Source: Planctomycetota bacterium
Lineage (GTDB): Bacteria; Planctomycetota; Planctomycetia; Pirellulales; Pirellulaceae
DNA: 64,000 nt
Reading direction: 5' to 3'
Assembly (NCBI GenBank): GCA_029259935.1
Contig: JAJDEH010000408.1
Coordinates: 24,369 to 88,368, forward strand
This document shows, in pieces, positions 1 to 8,869 of the stretch (positions are counted from its first letter, which is position 1; every line of letters starts with the position of its first letter). The notes under the pieces were generated by a model. That model was not told where the DNA came from. It did no database searches and saw only the letters and a program-made list of their open reading frames with translations. Made by a program: the position numbers and the translations under genes.

Positions 1-2
1 TG

Positions 3-1016
3 GCCAGCGCGAACTGGACGAAAGATGACTATGCGATGTTCCATGAATATTGGATGGCGTATGACGAACGGCGTTTGAGCGTCGAGGCGCTGGATACGTT
101 TTTGCGCGAAAACAACTCCCACGTGCCGGCTTGGTCCTGGTTGCGAATGCGACAAGCCCTCTCGTCGGCGTACGGCGCCAATCGCCTCAATACACCGGTG
201 TTGATCTGTTGTTGCTTGGCACTGCTTTTCTATCGAGGCGGAAGTTTATTGCAAGCGCCACGCGGCGACGTGCTGCGCGTACTGGGCGCGATTGGCATCT
301 TTGGCGTCCTCACCATCGGGCTGGTCAATTTTCGATTCGTGGGACGTGTGAGCATTCCGATCATGGCGTATTTCGTGGGCATGCTGGCCGTGCTGCCGTC
401 GTCGGCCGACGGGCAAGGGAACGCCAGTGCGGCGGGATGGAAGAAGATCCTTCGGCGAGCGTCCCAGGCCGGGGCCATCGTTTTTTGTATCTTGTCGCTG
501 TGGGCTGCGGCGCATTGGGCCCGAGCCGACTTCAGTTCGCTGCGTACCAGCCGCGCGCACTGGCGATTCATGCAGCAATCGCTGACCGAGGCCAGCGCCG
601 GCCGCGCGAATCCGATGCTGCTGATCCAACTCTATCCGCCCAGTTCCTACGCCCGAGAGTGGATTCATCCACTGATGGACCATCGCGAGCGGAGTGGCGT
701 GCGGCTGTTGCCGGGCGGCTGGACCATTCGGTCTCCGCGATATTATCGAGTGTTGCGGCAACTGGATTTGCAAAATGGCCTTGATCTGTTGAGAGGGTCG
801 ATCGATAGTCCCGACATTCGATTCCTATTGATGGAGCTACACGACAAGGACGTCAGCCCAGCGGTTGGGCAGTGGCAGTCGTACTTCAATCGGCACGTGC
901 AGCCAGTGGACGCCGGCGGGCACCGCCGCGTGACGCTGATTCCCGAACGCGAGTTTGTGAAACCGGACGGGTTGAAGCTGGTAATCTATCGGCTGGAATC
1001 GCAAGCGGACCATTGA
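3..1016 (+). CDS. C-terminal part of a membrane protein, cut by window start
   Basis: The reading frame is open to the first base of the window (first full codon at 3), so the true start lies upstream and about 337 residues are visible. From the visible ATG at 36, hydrophobic segments lie at about residues 53-67, 83-103, 107-122 and 147-162. A soluble tail of about 150 residues follows, with no motif I recognise. The shape (membrane core then soluble C-terminus) and the flippase gene 30 bases downstream suggest a surface-glycan membrane enzyme, for instance a glycosyltransferase or polymerase. That role is inference from context only. Confidence 0.7.
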   Translation, partial: ASANWTKDDYAMFHEYWMAYDERRLSVEALDTFLRENNSHVPAWSWLRMRQALSSAYGANRLNTPVLICCCLALLFYRGGSLLQAPRGDVLRVLGAIGIFGVLTIGLVNFRFVGRVSIPIMAYFVGMLAVLPSSADGQGNASAAGWKKILRRASQAGAIVFCILSLWAAAHWARADFSSLRTSRAHWRFMQQSLTEASAGRANPMLLIQLYPPSSYAREWIHPLMDHRERSGVRLLPGGWTIRSPRYYRVLRQLDLQNGLDLLRGSIDSPDIRFLLMELHDKDVSPAVGQWQSYFNRHVQPVDAGGHRRVTLIPEREFVKPDGLKLVIYRLESQADH

Positions 1017-1046
1017 TCCGTGCCGCTGGCCGGTTGGGAGAACTCT

Positions 1047-2606
1047 ATGTCAGGACTGCGTAACGTGGCAAAAGCCGGCCTGTTGATGGCCGTCGCCGCC
1101 GCCTTGTGCCGCGTGGTCTCGTTCTCCAAGGAGATCTTTGTCGCTTACGTTTTCGGGGCCGGCGTGGTAACCGACGCCTACGCGCTGGCGATGCTGATTC
1201 CCGCGCTCGGCATGGCGCTGTTCGTACAAGCGGTGCGCCGCTCTTTTCTAGTGCAGCATCCGAAGTTCGCCTTGCAGGGAGACCAGGCCGCCCAGCAGTT
1301 CACGAATCGCTTTCTGACCAATTTGTTCTTGGCGTCCGTCGTGGTTGCCTGCGGCGTCTCGGCCGTTTTGCGTTTTACCTGGTTCTACATCATCGCCGGC
1401 GACGATCCGAGCGTGGTGCAGGTCTCTTATTCTTTGGTAGTTCCCGCGGCGTGGCTGATCGTTCCCATGGCCATGATTGGCGGCTTGACCGCGGCGCTGA
1501 ACGCCCAAGGACGCTTTTCGCTACCGCAATTGACGGCGGCCATTCCCACAATCTGCGTGATCATGGTCGTCGTTTTCAGCGGAGCGGAATCGGGAGCCGC
1601 CGGATTAATTAGCGGGCTGTTTGTCGGCTGCGTGTTGCAAAGCCTGCTGCTTGCCGTGATGGTGCGCGGCCTGGGGCACCGCTTTCATTGGGACACCGGA
1701 CTACGAACTCCTACCTTTAACTTGATCTGGACGTTCGCCGCGCCGCTGATCGTTTTGGATTTGATCTCTCAAGGCAATGTGTTCGTCGACCGGGCGATGG
1801 CCAGCTATCTGGAAACCGGCAAAGTCGCGGTTCTGACCTGGAGTGCCTTGATCAAGGACGTATTGTCGGGGACCGTCATTGCCTCGATGCTGGCCGTGCT
1901 GCTGCCACATTTTTCCCGGCAGGCGGCCGAAGGGGGCACCGACGAAATGGGCCGTTCGTGCGGCACGATCATGCGCTACGCGGCGATTCTGCTGTTTCCC
2001 GTCTCAGCCCTTTTGTGCATTTGCTGTCCGCCGGTATTCAGCTATTTCGACATCGGACAACTCGACGAAAAAACCACGCGGGCCATGGCATTTTGTCTGG
2101 CCGCCTACGGGCTGGGCCTGTTTGCCGACATGGTCAGCACGACGTTCTATCAGGCCTTGATGACGATGGGCAAGCTGCGCGTGCTGCTGCTGCTGGGCGT
2201 GTTTGCCAGCTTCGTTCCGAATATCGTCTTCAATCTTCTGTTGATCGGGCCATGGGGAGAGGTTGGCTTGGCACTCTCCACGTCGCTGGTCGGTCTGCTG
2301 ACGCTGGTCATGAATTATCTTGTGCTGCGCCGCTGCGTGGCGATCGAGAACGAGCGGCGCAACCTGCGCGTAATTTTCGGCGCGCTGTTGGCGACCGGCG
2401 TGATCGGGGCGATCGGCTGCGGCGTGCTGCACAGCGCTCGGTATCTTTGGGCCGATCAGCCGTGGGGCGAATTGGCGGGGGCCTTGCTGGCCGCGTTGGT
2501 GTCGCTGGCGGTTTACGCCATGTTCTTGTTTGTCTATCCGGGTAGCCAGGACGCGCGGGCGGCGTGGGCCGAAATCCGATTCAAATCCCCGTCGGATCCA
2601 AGTTAG
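1047..2606 (+). CDS. MurJ/MviN-family lipid-linked oligosaccharide flippase
   Basis: A 519-residue polytopic inner-membrane protein with about 14 hydrophobic segments. Its N-terminus follows the MurJ pattern: a CRVVSFSKEIF stretch in place of SRxxGxxRD, then YVFGAG and TDAYALA. The family flips undecaprenyl-linked precursors to the periplasmic face. I chose ATG 1047 over the GTG at 1020 because GGGAGA lies about 6 bases upstream of it. It follows the membrane gene ending at 1016 and lies near FkbM methyltransferases, so a role in exporting a surface glycan repeat unit is more likely than being the sole housekeeping lipid II flippase. The stop codon overlaps that of the convergent gene by 3 bases. 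Confidence 0.85.
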   Translation: MSGLRNVAKAGLLMAVAAALCRVVSFSKEIFVAYVFGAGVVTDAYALAMLIPALGMALFVQAVRRSFLVQHPKFALQGDQAAQQFTNRFLTNLFLASVVVACGVSAVLRFTWFYIIAGDDPSVVQVSYSLVVPAAWLIVPMAMIGGLTAALNAQGRFSLPQLTAAIPTICVIMVVVFSGAESGAAGLISGLFVGCVLQSLLLAVMVRGLGHRFHWDTGLRTPTFNLIWTFAAPLIVLDLISQGNVFVDRAMASYLETGKVAVLTWSALIKDVLSGTVIASMLAVLLPHFSRQAAEGGTDEMGRSCGTIMRYAAILLFPVSALLCICCPPVFSYFDIGQLDEKTTRAMAFCLAAYGLGLFADMVSTTFYQALMTMGKLRVLLLLGVFASFVPNIVFNLLLIGPWGEVGLALSTSLVGLLTLVMNYLVLRRCVAIENERRNLRVIFGALLATGVIGAIGCGVLHSARYLWADQPWGELAGALLAALVSLAVYAMFLFVYPGSQDARAAWAEIRFKSPSDPS

Positions 2607-3190
2607 CCAAACACAACTTTAAGATCGTCGGCCAACATCTGAAGGCCGAACCTGTGATGGCTGGGCGAAGCTTGCGTGCCGACGGGCGTAAGCGGCTGCA
2701 TGATGTTGGAACGCGGATCATCGCCGTTCGCCGCGGCTTGCCCCGGGCCAATCACGCCAAAGTTGTTCGACAGAAAGTGGAACAGGCTGGTCAAGCTTGA
2801 GTCCTCGGCGAAGATGCGCTCGATGGCCGCGCGATCGGGGTGTTGCCCCGCGACAACGACCTTGCCGTCGGCATCGCCTTGCAACAAGAAGGGCACGGTC
2901 GTATTCACATCGGCGGCGTGCAGGCGGTCGCGCAGGATCTCGCTGAGCTGCTCCAGGGCGCTTTCTGAAGAGGCCTGCAAGGAATCCAGAGCCCCTTGCC
3001 GCGAATTGATGGAGACGAACGGGGAGTCTTTTTGTGAAGACGCGCCGCCTGCCAGCGATTTTCCGGCCACCACGTCGGTTATGGCTTGCAGAAATCCTAA
3101 ACCGTCCGAAAGCCGTTTGGCAACCTGCGCGGAAACAGGAGCGATCGCCGCTCCGGCCAACGGTAGCAAGGGTGCCAGCGACATGTTCAA
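2603..3190 (-). CDS. Hypothetical protein, alpha-helical
   Basis: 195 residues with no family I recognise. The N-terminus (MNMSLAPLLPLAGAAIAPVS) is hydrophobic, rich in Ala and Pro, and could be a weak membrane anchor. The rest is predicted largely helical and soluble, with no Cys and no evident catalytic motif. It lies 67 bases downstream of the FkbM gene on the same strand, so it is probably co-transcribed with it. The stop codon TAA overlaps the TAG of the convergent flippase gene, which supports both gene ends. Confidence 0.6.
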   Translation of the reverse strand: MNMSLAPLLPLAGAAIAPVSAQVAKRLSDGLGFLQAITDVVAGKSLAGGASSQKDSPFVSINSRQGALDSLQASSESALEQLSEILRDRLHAADVNTTVPFLLQGDADGKVVVAGQHPDRAAIERIFAEDSSLTSLFHFLSNNFGVIGPGQAAANGDDPRSNIMQPLTPVGTQASPSHHRFGLQMLADDLKVVFG

Positions 3191-3257
3191 CCCTCTTGAA
3201 AGTCGTGGTTCTTCCGGCGAGCCCGACGCTTTGATCGCGGAGCGATCCGCGACAATG

Positions 3258-3953
3258 TCAGGCCGCCTTCAGCCGATACAAAACATCCGCCCGGTTGATG
3301 CGGCGCGAAAATTCCGCCACCGGTTCGTACAGCGGATGCAAATGATTTTCTATTTCCGTGGGGTCGCGAACTTCGATGAGCATGAAGCGGGGCCGATGCC
3401 GATCGAAATCGATGCCTTGCAGTGCTTGCAGTTCAAAGCCTTCCACATCCAGCGACAACAGGTCGACCTGTTCGACGCCATGCTCGTCCAAGAGACTGCT
3501 GAGCGGCCGGGCGGGAACCCGCAAGTCATGCGTCTCGATTTGCTGAACCTGGCAGCCCAGTTGCACGTGGGCCAGTTCTTCGTCTTCGGTATCCATCGCG
3601 CCTTTGATTTGCGACATCAGATCGCAGTAGCGCATGTCGACATGGGATTGCTCAAAATCGAGCGGCACTAGCGCCACGCCTTCCACGGCGCAGCGCGGCC
3701 GATTGCGGCGGCAGGCTTCCGCCAAGCGGGGCACCGGTTCGACCAACAGCCCTTGCCAGTTGTAGTACTTTTCAAAATACAACGTGTTACTTTGCCGCAG
3801 ACCGTCGTTGGCACCGGCTTCGATGAAGAAGCCATTCTTGATATTCAGGCGCGCCGCCAACTTGCGATCCATTTCGTCCGAAGCATAAGACCGGCGACGA
3901 ACCAAGTTCTTGACCTTGGTAGCAAGGCGAGAAATCTTTCCCATCCGCGACAT
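3258..3953 (-). CDS. FkbM-family SAM-dependent methyltransferase
   Basis: 231 residues from ATG 3953 (a longer frame opens at 4019, but its first 22 residues look non-coding). The FkbM fold is shown by FFIEAGANDGLRQSNT (SAM-binding motif I), GLLVEPVP, and SLDVEGFELQALQG near the C-terminal third. FkbM enzymes O-methylate small molecules and the sugars of exopolysaccharides or glycans. With the flippase next door, methylation of a surface glycan is the likely job. It diverges from a second FkbM-like gene at 4300. Confidence 0.88.
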   Translation of the reverse strand: MSRMGKISRLATKVKNLVRRRSYASDEMDRKLAARLNIKNGFFIEAGANDGLRQSNTLYFEKYYNWQGLLVEPVPRLAEACRRNRPRCAVEGVALVPLDFEQSHVDMRYCDLMSQIKGAMDTEDEELAHVQLGCQVQQIETHDLRVPARPLSSLLDEHGVEQVDLLSLDVEGFELQALQGIDFDRHRPRFMLIEVRDPTEIENHLHPLYEPVAEFSRRINRADVLYRLKAA

Positions 3954-4299
3954 CCGTGACTTGTGAGTGTGCTCGTTCGGCCCGGAATACGAAGAATCCG
4001 GCGAGGAGCAATGTATCACACACTAAATCGGTTGTTGAACAGTAATTCTAAAGCGTTGGTTGTGGGAATTCCGACGGGGACTACAAGCTTGCTTAATCAC
4101 AAGTAGGCCGGACCGACGAGCGAAGCGACGAAATTCCGGCATCCACGAAGCTTGGTAAACTGGGGACCTGCCGGAGCAGCGCTTCGCTTGATCCGGCCTA
4201 CACAATTGGCCCGTCGTGCTAGCAGGCGGCGGCCGAAACAGAGACCGGCGTTGCTTCTGTTCGTCGCCCGTCCTATTATCCGCCGCGAAAGGATTGCGC
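3954..4299. promoter_or_regulatory. Divergent intergenic region between two FkbM-like genes
   Basis: 346 bases between two outward-reading methyltransferase genes, so it must carry promoters for both. I could not assign -35/-10 boxes with confidence. Its centre holds the palindromic repeat at 4101-4203. AAAGGA just before 4300 is the ribosome binding site of the plus-strand gene. Confidence 0.4.
4101..4203. repeat. REP-like extragenic palindromic element
   Basis: An imperfect palindrome of about 100 bases. GTAGGCCGGA at 4103 is mirrored by TCCGGCCTAC ending at 4200, and inside these are AGCGAAGCG-type arms and CCGGCA/TGCCGG segments. Elements with GTAGGCCGG ends around GCGAAGCG cores are common extragenic repeats in GC-rich bacteria. 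Nothing in it looks coding. Confidence 0.65.
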
Positions 4300-5157
4300 A
4301 TGGCTAGCAGCACTTGGTTCGAAGAACATCAACACAACATTACTTCCCAAAACGGCGAAGATGGGATTCTGCTGAAGATCCTTGAGATCCTTGATGGTCC
4401 AGAAGACGAAAACTGGTGCGTCGAGTTTGGAGCCTGGGATGGCAAGTTCCTCAGCAACTCGTACAACCTCGTGACGCACCACGGCTATTCGGCCGTGATG
4501 ATCGAAGGCAATCCTCGCCGCGTGGTCGACCTGCGGAAGACATTTGAAACGCGTGACGACGTGATTCCGTTGTGCAATCTCGTGGGCTTCGAGGCCGACG
4601 ACAATCTGGACGTGATTCTGCGGAAAACGGCGGTGCCCGACAATTTTGCACTGCTGTCCATCGACATCGACGGCAACGACTACCACGTTTGGGAAGCGAC
4701 GACGGAATATCGGCCCAAAGTGGTCGTGGTGGAATTTAATCCAACGGTCCCCAACGAAATCGAATTCGTGCAGCCCAGGGATATGTCCGTGTCGCAGGGC
4801 AGCAGCCTGCTATCGCTTACCAAGCTGGCGCGGCGGAAAGGTTACGAATTGGTCGCCGTCACCGACTGCAACGGTATCTTCGTCGATTCAGAATACTTTC
4901 GCTTGTTCGAAGTTGAAGACAACTCACCCGCCGCGATGCGGCCGGCCAACAGTTACCAGACATACGCCTTCATCGGCTTTGATGGAACGCTCTTCATCCG
5001 CGGCAACCGCAGCCTGGTGTGGCACGGACTCGAGTTCGAAGAAGCCGACATCCAGCCGCTGCCCCGCATCCTGCGGCGCAATCGCGACCGCTATAACAAG
5101 CTGCAATCGTTTCTATTTCGTTGCTATAAACGACTGCGCGGTCGTCGCGCCGCGTAA
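4300..5157 (+). CDS. FkbM-like methyltransferase domain protein
   Basis: 285 residues from ATG 4300, chosen over GTG 4216 because AAAGGA precedes it and the upstream stretch overlaps the repeat region. It starts with HQHNITSQNGEDGIL, then CVEFGAWDG (motif I analogue), MIEGNPRR and LLSIDIDGNDYHVW, the FkbM-like arrangement of an acidic SAM site and SxDIDG. The substrate is unknown. It is divergent from the FkbM gene at 3953, and the two probably modify the same glycan. The C-terminus is very basic (RLRGRRAA). Confidence 0.75.
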   Translation: MASSTWFEEHQHNITSQNGEDGILLKILEILDGPEDENWCVEFGAWDGKFLSNSYNLVTHHGYSAVMIEGNPRRVVDLRKTFETRDDVIPLCNLVGFEADDNLDVILRKTAVPDNFALLSIDIDGNDYHVWEATTEYRPKVVVVEFNPTVPNEIEFVQPRDMSVSQGSSLLSLTKLARRKGYELVAVTDCNGIFVDSEYFRLFEVEDNSPAAMRPANSYQTYAFIGFDGTLFIRGNRSLVWHGLEFEEADIQPLPRILRRNRDRYNKLQSFLFRCYKRLRGRRAA

Positions 5158-5200
5158 AAGGGGACGATCAGCGCCAGGCCGAGCCATGGCGTTTGGGGCG

Positions 5201-6085
5201 TTAGGGCGCGTTTTTGAGTACGGATATTGCGCCGGGCGTGTCTTTCAGATACAAGATTTCTGATTTTTCGAGCGGCTTGTCGAAGATGGCCAATTCGTCG
5301 AGTAGTCCGATGTAATTCACGGCCACATAGATGCCGGTCTTGTCCAGATTCCACTCCATGGCAATTTCGCGGTCGGTTAGTCGCCCAATCAGTTTGCCGT
5401 CGATGAACAGTTCCGCCGAGGCATTGGTCTTACCCGAATCGAGATTTCGCCAGTTCATCACGACATGATGCCAGTCGCCATTCTGGAAGCCGACATCGGC
5501 CAGTTGGACGAGTGGCGCGGCGGGGTCGGATTCGGGAACTGCCTTTTCACCCACCGCCAGAGCGCGAAATACGCCCAGCCGCATGTCGCGCGGTTTCGTG
5601 TTCGGAAAGTCGATCCACAGACCTCCGTCTCCCGCCCGACGCTCGGTGATCTGAACAGGATCACAGTACGAAGTCTTCAACATCGTGTTGGGGTCGGTGT
5701 TGAGCCAAACCGAAACGGCTCCGCTCCACCCGTCGGAATCGTAAGGCAAATTGCCCTTTGCCGGGAAAAACATACGTCCCCGTCGTGGAAGAACATCAAA
5801 TCCTTCCAGTGCTCCACGATGAACTCCGTTGTTTTTCGCAATACGAAGCGATGATTCGCGGAACCCACGCTCGACGACAAACTTGCCTTTCTCGGTTGAG
5901 TGGTCTGATCGCGTGCGCGGGAGCAATTCGCCACTGCCATAATCGCCCGCGACTCGTTCATCGAAAGAAGCATAGAACGTGACCGCCTTTAGCAGGGCCT
6001 CGGTGTTGGGATCCGCGTCAACATCGCGGCTGCCATTCAGCAGGGCGACTAGAAAAGCGGCGTAAACCCATGGCGGGCAATTCAT
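5201..6085 (-). CDS. Secreted LamG/concanavalin-like domain protein
   Basis: 294 residues from ATG 6085, which opens a signal peptide (MNCPPWVYAAFLVALLNGS); the frame itself opens at 6145. The remainder matches a LamG-type jelly roll: VTFYASFDERVAG at the start, then GWSGAVSVWLNTD, GDWHHVVMNWRNL, AELFIDGKLIGRLTDRE and IGLLDELAIFDKPL. These domains bind carbohydrate, and in planctomycetes they usually stand alone as exported proteins. It is the last gene of a three-gene minus-strand run with a dehydrogenase and a DUF1501 protein. Confidence 0.8.
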   Translation of the reverse strand: MNCPPWVYAAFLVALLNGSRDVDADPNTEALLKAVTFYASFDERVAGDYGSGELLPRTRSDHSTEKGKFVVERGFRESSLRIAKNNGVHRGALEGFDVLPRRGRMFFPAKGNLPYDSDGWSGAVSVWLNTDPNTMLKTSYCDPVQITERRAGDGGLWIDFPNTKPRDMRLGVFRALAVGEKAVPESDPAAPLVQLADVGFQNGDWHHVVMNWRNLDSGKTNASAELFIDGKLIGRLTDREIAMEWNLDKTGIYVAVNYIGLLDELAIFDKPLEKSEILYLKDTPGAISVLKNAP

Positions 6086-6153
6086 GACGGCGGTTCTTTC
6101 TTGAGTGAAATTGTACAGTGCATGATGTCCGATGCCGCCCCGCATCTTATCTC

Positions 6154-7113
6154 TTAGGTCACGACATTTTCAGGCGTGCCTCGCAAGAACGCCAACACGT
6201 TGTCGACAGCCCCTTCGTTGAGCAGTTCGATACCTTCTGGAGTTTGGTCCGCGTTATGCGGCGAAAGAACGACCTGATCACAGGTTAGTATCGGATGATC
6301 GGCCGGCAGGGGTTCTGGGTCGAATACGTCGAGCCCGCAGCCGGCCAGATGTCCGGAAAGAACCGCGGCGACCAAGGCCTCCGCGTCGACGACCGCGCCA
6401 CGGGCCGAATTGATCAGCAAACTGCCCGCACGCATCAGCTTCAACTCACGAGCGCCGATCAAGCCGCGTGTCTGGTCGGTCAGCTTGACGTGCAGGCTGA
6501 CAACATCGCTGGCCCGCAGCAATTCGTCCAGTTCGACGAATCGCACGCCGAGATGGGCCGCGCGATCCTCGGAAGGATTAAAAGTCCAGGCGACTACGTT
6601 CATGCCAATGGCACGCCCAAGCCGTACCATCTGGCTGCCAATGGCACCGGTACCGACAACCCCCAACGTCTTGCCCGCCAACATGACATTCTGCGTCGCG
6701 GTCCAACGTCCTGCTTTCAATTCGGCGGTTTGAAAAGCCAGCCGCTTGGCGGTCGCCAAAATGAGAGCCAACGCATGTTCGGCAACGACTGGAGCCGTTT
6801 TGCCGGGAATATTGGAAACGACGATGCCCAGCCGAGCCGCCGCCGACAGATCGATCGCATCCGTGCCGATGCTGCAAGTTGCTATCATCCGCAGTTTAGG
6901 CAACCGAGCAAGTAACGGCTCGGGCCATTTCACATGGCTCCGCGAGTTGATAATCGCGTCGGCGTTCTGGACGCGGTTTTGCAGGTCGGTGGCGGAAGCG
7001 ATGGGTTCTTGATGCGTGATCACCTCCGCCACCTCGCGCAGTCGCGCGAGTTGTGGCGAGTCGGCGATCTGCCGAGGAGAGTCGGCGGGAACGACGACAA
7101 CAGGGCTTGTCAT
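6154..7113 (-). CDS. D-isomer-specific 2-hydroxyacid dehydrogenase
   Basis: 319 residues, the normal length. It reduces 2-oxoacids to D-2-hydroxyacids, or the reverse, using NAD(P)H in the cytoplasm. The Rossmann motif GVVGTGAIGSQMVRLG is intact. The catalytic triad is visible: Arg in NSARGAVVDAEAL, Glu in DVFDPEPLP and His in SPHNADQTPEG. The substrate (glycerate, phosphoglycerate, lactate or another oxoacid) cannot be told from sequence. A GAAGGTG ribosome binding site precedes ATG 7113. It lies between a LamG gene and a DUF1501 gene on the same strand. Confidence 0.9.
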   Translation of the reverse strand: MTSPVVVVPADSPRQIADSPQLARLREVAEVITHQEPIASATDLQNRVQNADAIINSRSHVKWPEPLLARLPKLRMIATCSIGTDAIDLSAAARLGIVVSNIPGKTAPVVAEHALALILATAKRLAFQTAELKAGRWTATQNVMLAGKTLGVVGTGAIGSQMVRLGRAIGMNVVAWTFNPSEDRAAHLGVRFVELDELLRASDVVSLHVKLTDQTRGLIGARELKLMRAGSLLINSARGAVVDAEALVAAVLSGHLAGCGLDVFDPEPLPADHPILTCDQVVLSPHNADQTPEGIELLNEGAVDNVLAFLRGTPENVVT

Positions 7114-7194
7114 TGCACCTTCACTCTGCTGCTTACCCGGGGATCAAGAAGCTAGGTTACTCGCTAGACGTTCGCGGGAAGGCGAATCGGGCGA

Positions 7195-8475
7195 TTAGAT
7201 CAATTCGCGGATCGGTTCGCGACCGTCGGTCAAGTATTGCGGTCGGCCATTCGTGTCCTGGAATTGACTTTGCGCGACGTCGATTCCCATGTTGTGATAC
7301 AGCGTCGCGAACACTTCGCGCAAATGAACAGGACGGTCCTTGGCGACTTCGGCGTTCTTCGACGATGTGCCGATCGGCTGGCCGGTTCGCATGCCTCCAC
7401 CGGCTAGGAAGCTCATCGCCAATCGCGGCCAGTGGTCGCGTCCGCCTTGGTTGCTGTTGATCCGTGGGGTCCGTCCGAATTCACCCCACATGACGACCGT
7501 CACGTCCTTGTCCATTCCGCTGGCGTGCAAGTCGTCCAAGAGTGCACTCATCGCCCGGTCGAGCTTGGGCAATTGCGTTCCCAAACGGCCGAAGTTGTCG
7601 CGGTGCGTATCCCAACTGCCCCAGTTGAACGTGACGACGCGCACGCCCGCTTCGACAAGCCGTCGCGACAGCAGGAAGTTCTTCCCGTCCTTGCCATATC
7701 GCTCGACGACTTTGGGATCTTCCTTGTTAATGTCGATGGCGTCGGCGACGCGTCCCGACGTGACAACATCCACCGCGCGTTGGGTGTAGCTGTCCATCGC
7801 TTTCATCTGGCCGCTGCGATCGGCGTCGCGGCGGATGCGGTCGAGCGATGTTAGCAAGCTGGTGCGATTTCCCAGCCGCTCGGAAGTCAATGATCCGTTG
7901 AGCCGCAGGCCGTTGCCGCTTGGTTTGAAGGGCCGATACACGGGCCCCAAATATCCAGGCTCGCCGCCGTTGTACGAAACATACGGCGGTGCTCCGCTGC
8001 CCGCCGGGCCGTGCAGCCGCGCGACCACACTGCCTAGCGACGGTCGGCCGCCGGCGTTAAGCACATCCTGCCGTCGTCCCCAACCGCTTTGCGTATGAAA
8101 ATTCGAGTGATCGTTGTACATGCCGGTTAACGAGCGAATGGCGACGATGCGGTCGGTCATCGTTGCCAGTTGCGGAAAGTGCTCGCAAATGTCAAAGCCG
8201 GGCACGTTGGTGCTAATGGGATTGAACTCGCCGCGATATTCAGTCGGCGCGTTCGGCTTGAGATCGAACATGTCCTGATGCGACGGGCCGCCGCTCAGGT
8301 GAATGTTGATCACGGCTTTGTTCGACGAGCCGATGCCCGCGACGTCCTCGGCACGCAGCAAATCGGCCAGCGTAAAACCGCCAACGCCCAGAGCGCCGAT
8401 CTTCAAAAAATTTCGGCGTGAAACCGCGTCACAAAAAGAAGCATCACTTTTTGAAGAGAACGTCAACATTGCCAC
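7195..8475 (-). CDS. DUF1501 family protein with Tat signal
   Basis: 426 residues. The twin-arginine signal is SRRNFLKIGALGVGG. The DUF1501 (sulfatase-like alkaline-phosphatase fold) core follows: INIHLSGGPSHQDMFDLKP, NDHSNFHTQSGWGRR, VVMWGEFGRTPRINSNQGGRDHWP, FLAGGGMRTGQPIG and EVFATLYHNMGID. GTG 8475 and ATG 8469 are both possible starts. DUF1501 genes usually travel with a DUF1549/DUF1553 partner; this copy has none beside it. The function is not established; export to the periplasm and hydrolase-like metal chemistry are expected from the fold. Confidence 0.9.
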   Translation of the reverse strand: MAMLTFSSKSDASFCDAVSRRNFLKIGALGVGGFTLADLLRAEDVAGIGSSNKAVINIHLSGGPSHQDMFDLKPNAPTEYRGEFNPISTNVPGFDICEHFPQLATMTDRIVAIRSLTGMYNDHSNFHTQSGWGRRQDVLNAGGRPSLGSVVARLHGPAGSGAPPYVSYNGGEPGYLGPVYRPFKPSGNGLRLNGSLTSERLGNRTSLLTSLDRIRRDADRSGQMKAMDSYTQRAVDVVTSGRVADAIDINKEDPKVVERYGKDGKNFLLSRRLVEAGVRVVTFNWGSWDTHRDNFGRLGTQLPKLDRAMSALLDDLHASGMDKDVTVVMWGEFGRTPRINSNQGGRDHWPRLAMSFLAGGGMRTGQPIGTSSKNAEVAKDRPVHLREVFATLYHNMGIDVAQSQFQDTNGRPQYLTDGREPIRELI

Positions 8476-8869
8476 GAGCCTTTCTCGTTGAACTGTCCGA
8501 AGGTGGGAAGTAATGGAGGGAGAGGCCGCTTGCTGGCCCGAGCCTCACATTCTCCACCATCGAATCGAACAAATCAATAGAATTTGATGTTTTCCGATTT
8601 TCCCTATTTAGTCGGTGTTTCCGTGGGCCGCTGGAGGAATTCAACGTGGGCGAGTGAATTGTGGCGGCGGGGCGCAGTTACCTCCTTGGAGAGACAACGA
8701 GCCGCGTATCGTGTTGGTTCGGACCGCTTCCGTCCGGTGGAGCGTGTGGCACCTTTTTCGGAACAGTGGAGAGGCCCGCGCGGCCACCGGAGGAAGCGCC
8801 CTCTTTCGAGATTCGGAATTCGCATTTTGGTTGCGGCTATGCCGCTTTTGGGAGAGTAGTCCTGGTTAC
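8476..8869. promoter_or_regulatory. Divergent intergenic region
   Basis: 394 bases between the DUF1501 gene (minus) and the sigma factor gene (plus). Open frames run through it on both strands, but they show no family similarity and have no good start. GGAGAG at 8851 is the nearest purine-rich stretch to the sigma factor start. I see no clear promoter boxes or hairpin. Confidence 0.35.

Noticed and set aside
2676..3671. 331-residue plus-strand frame spanning two minus genes
   Set aside because: It crosses the hypothetical and FkbM genes in antisense; the FkbM motifs settle the strand.
8584..8859. Small frames upstream of the sigma factor
   Set aside because: Several overlapping frames on both strands, none with a family or start signal.
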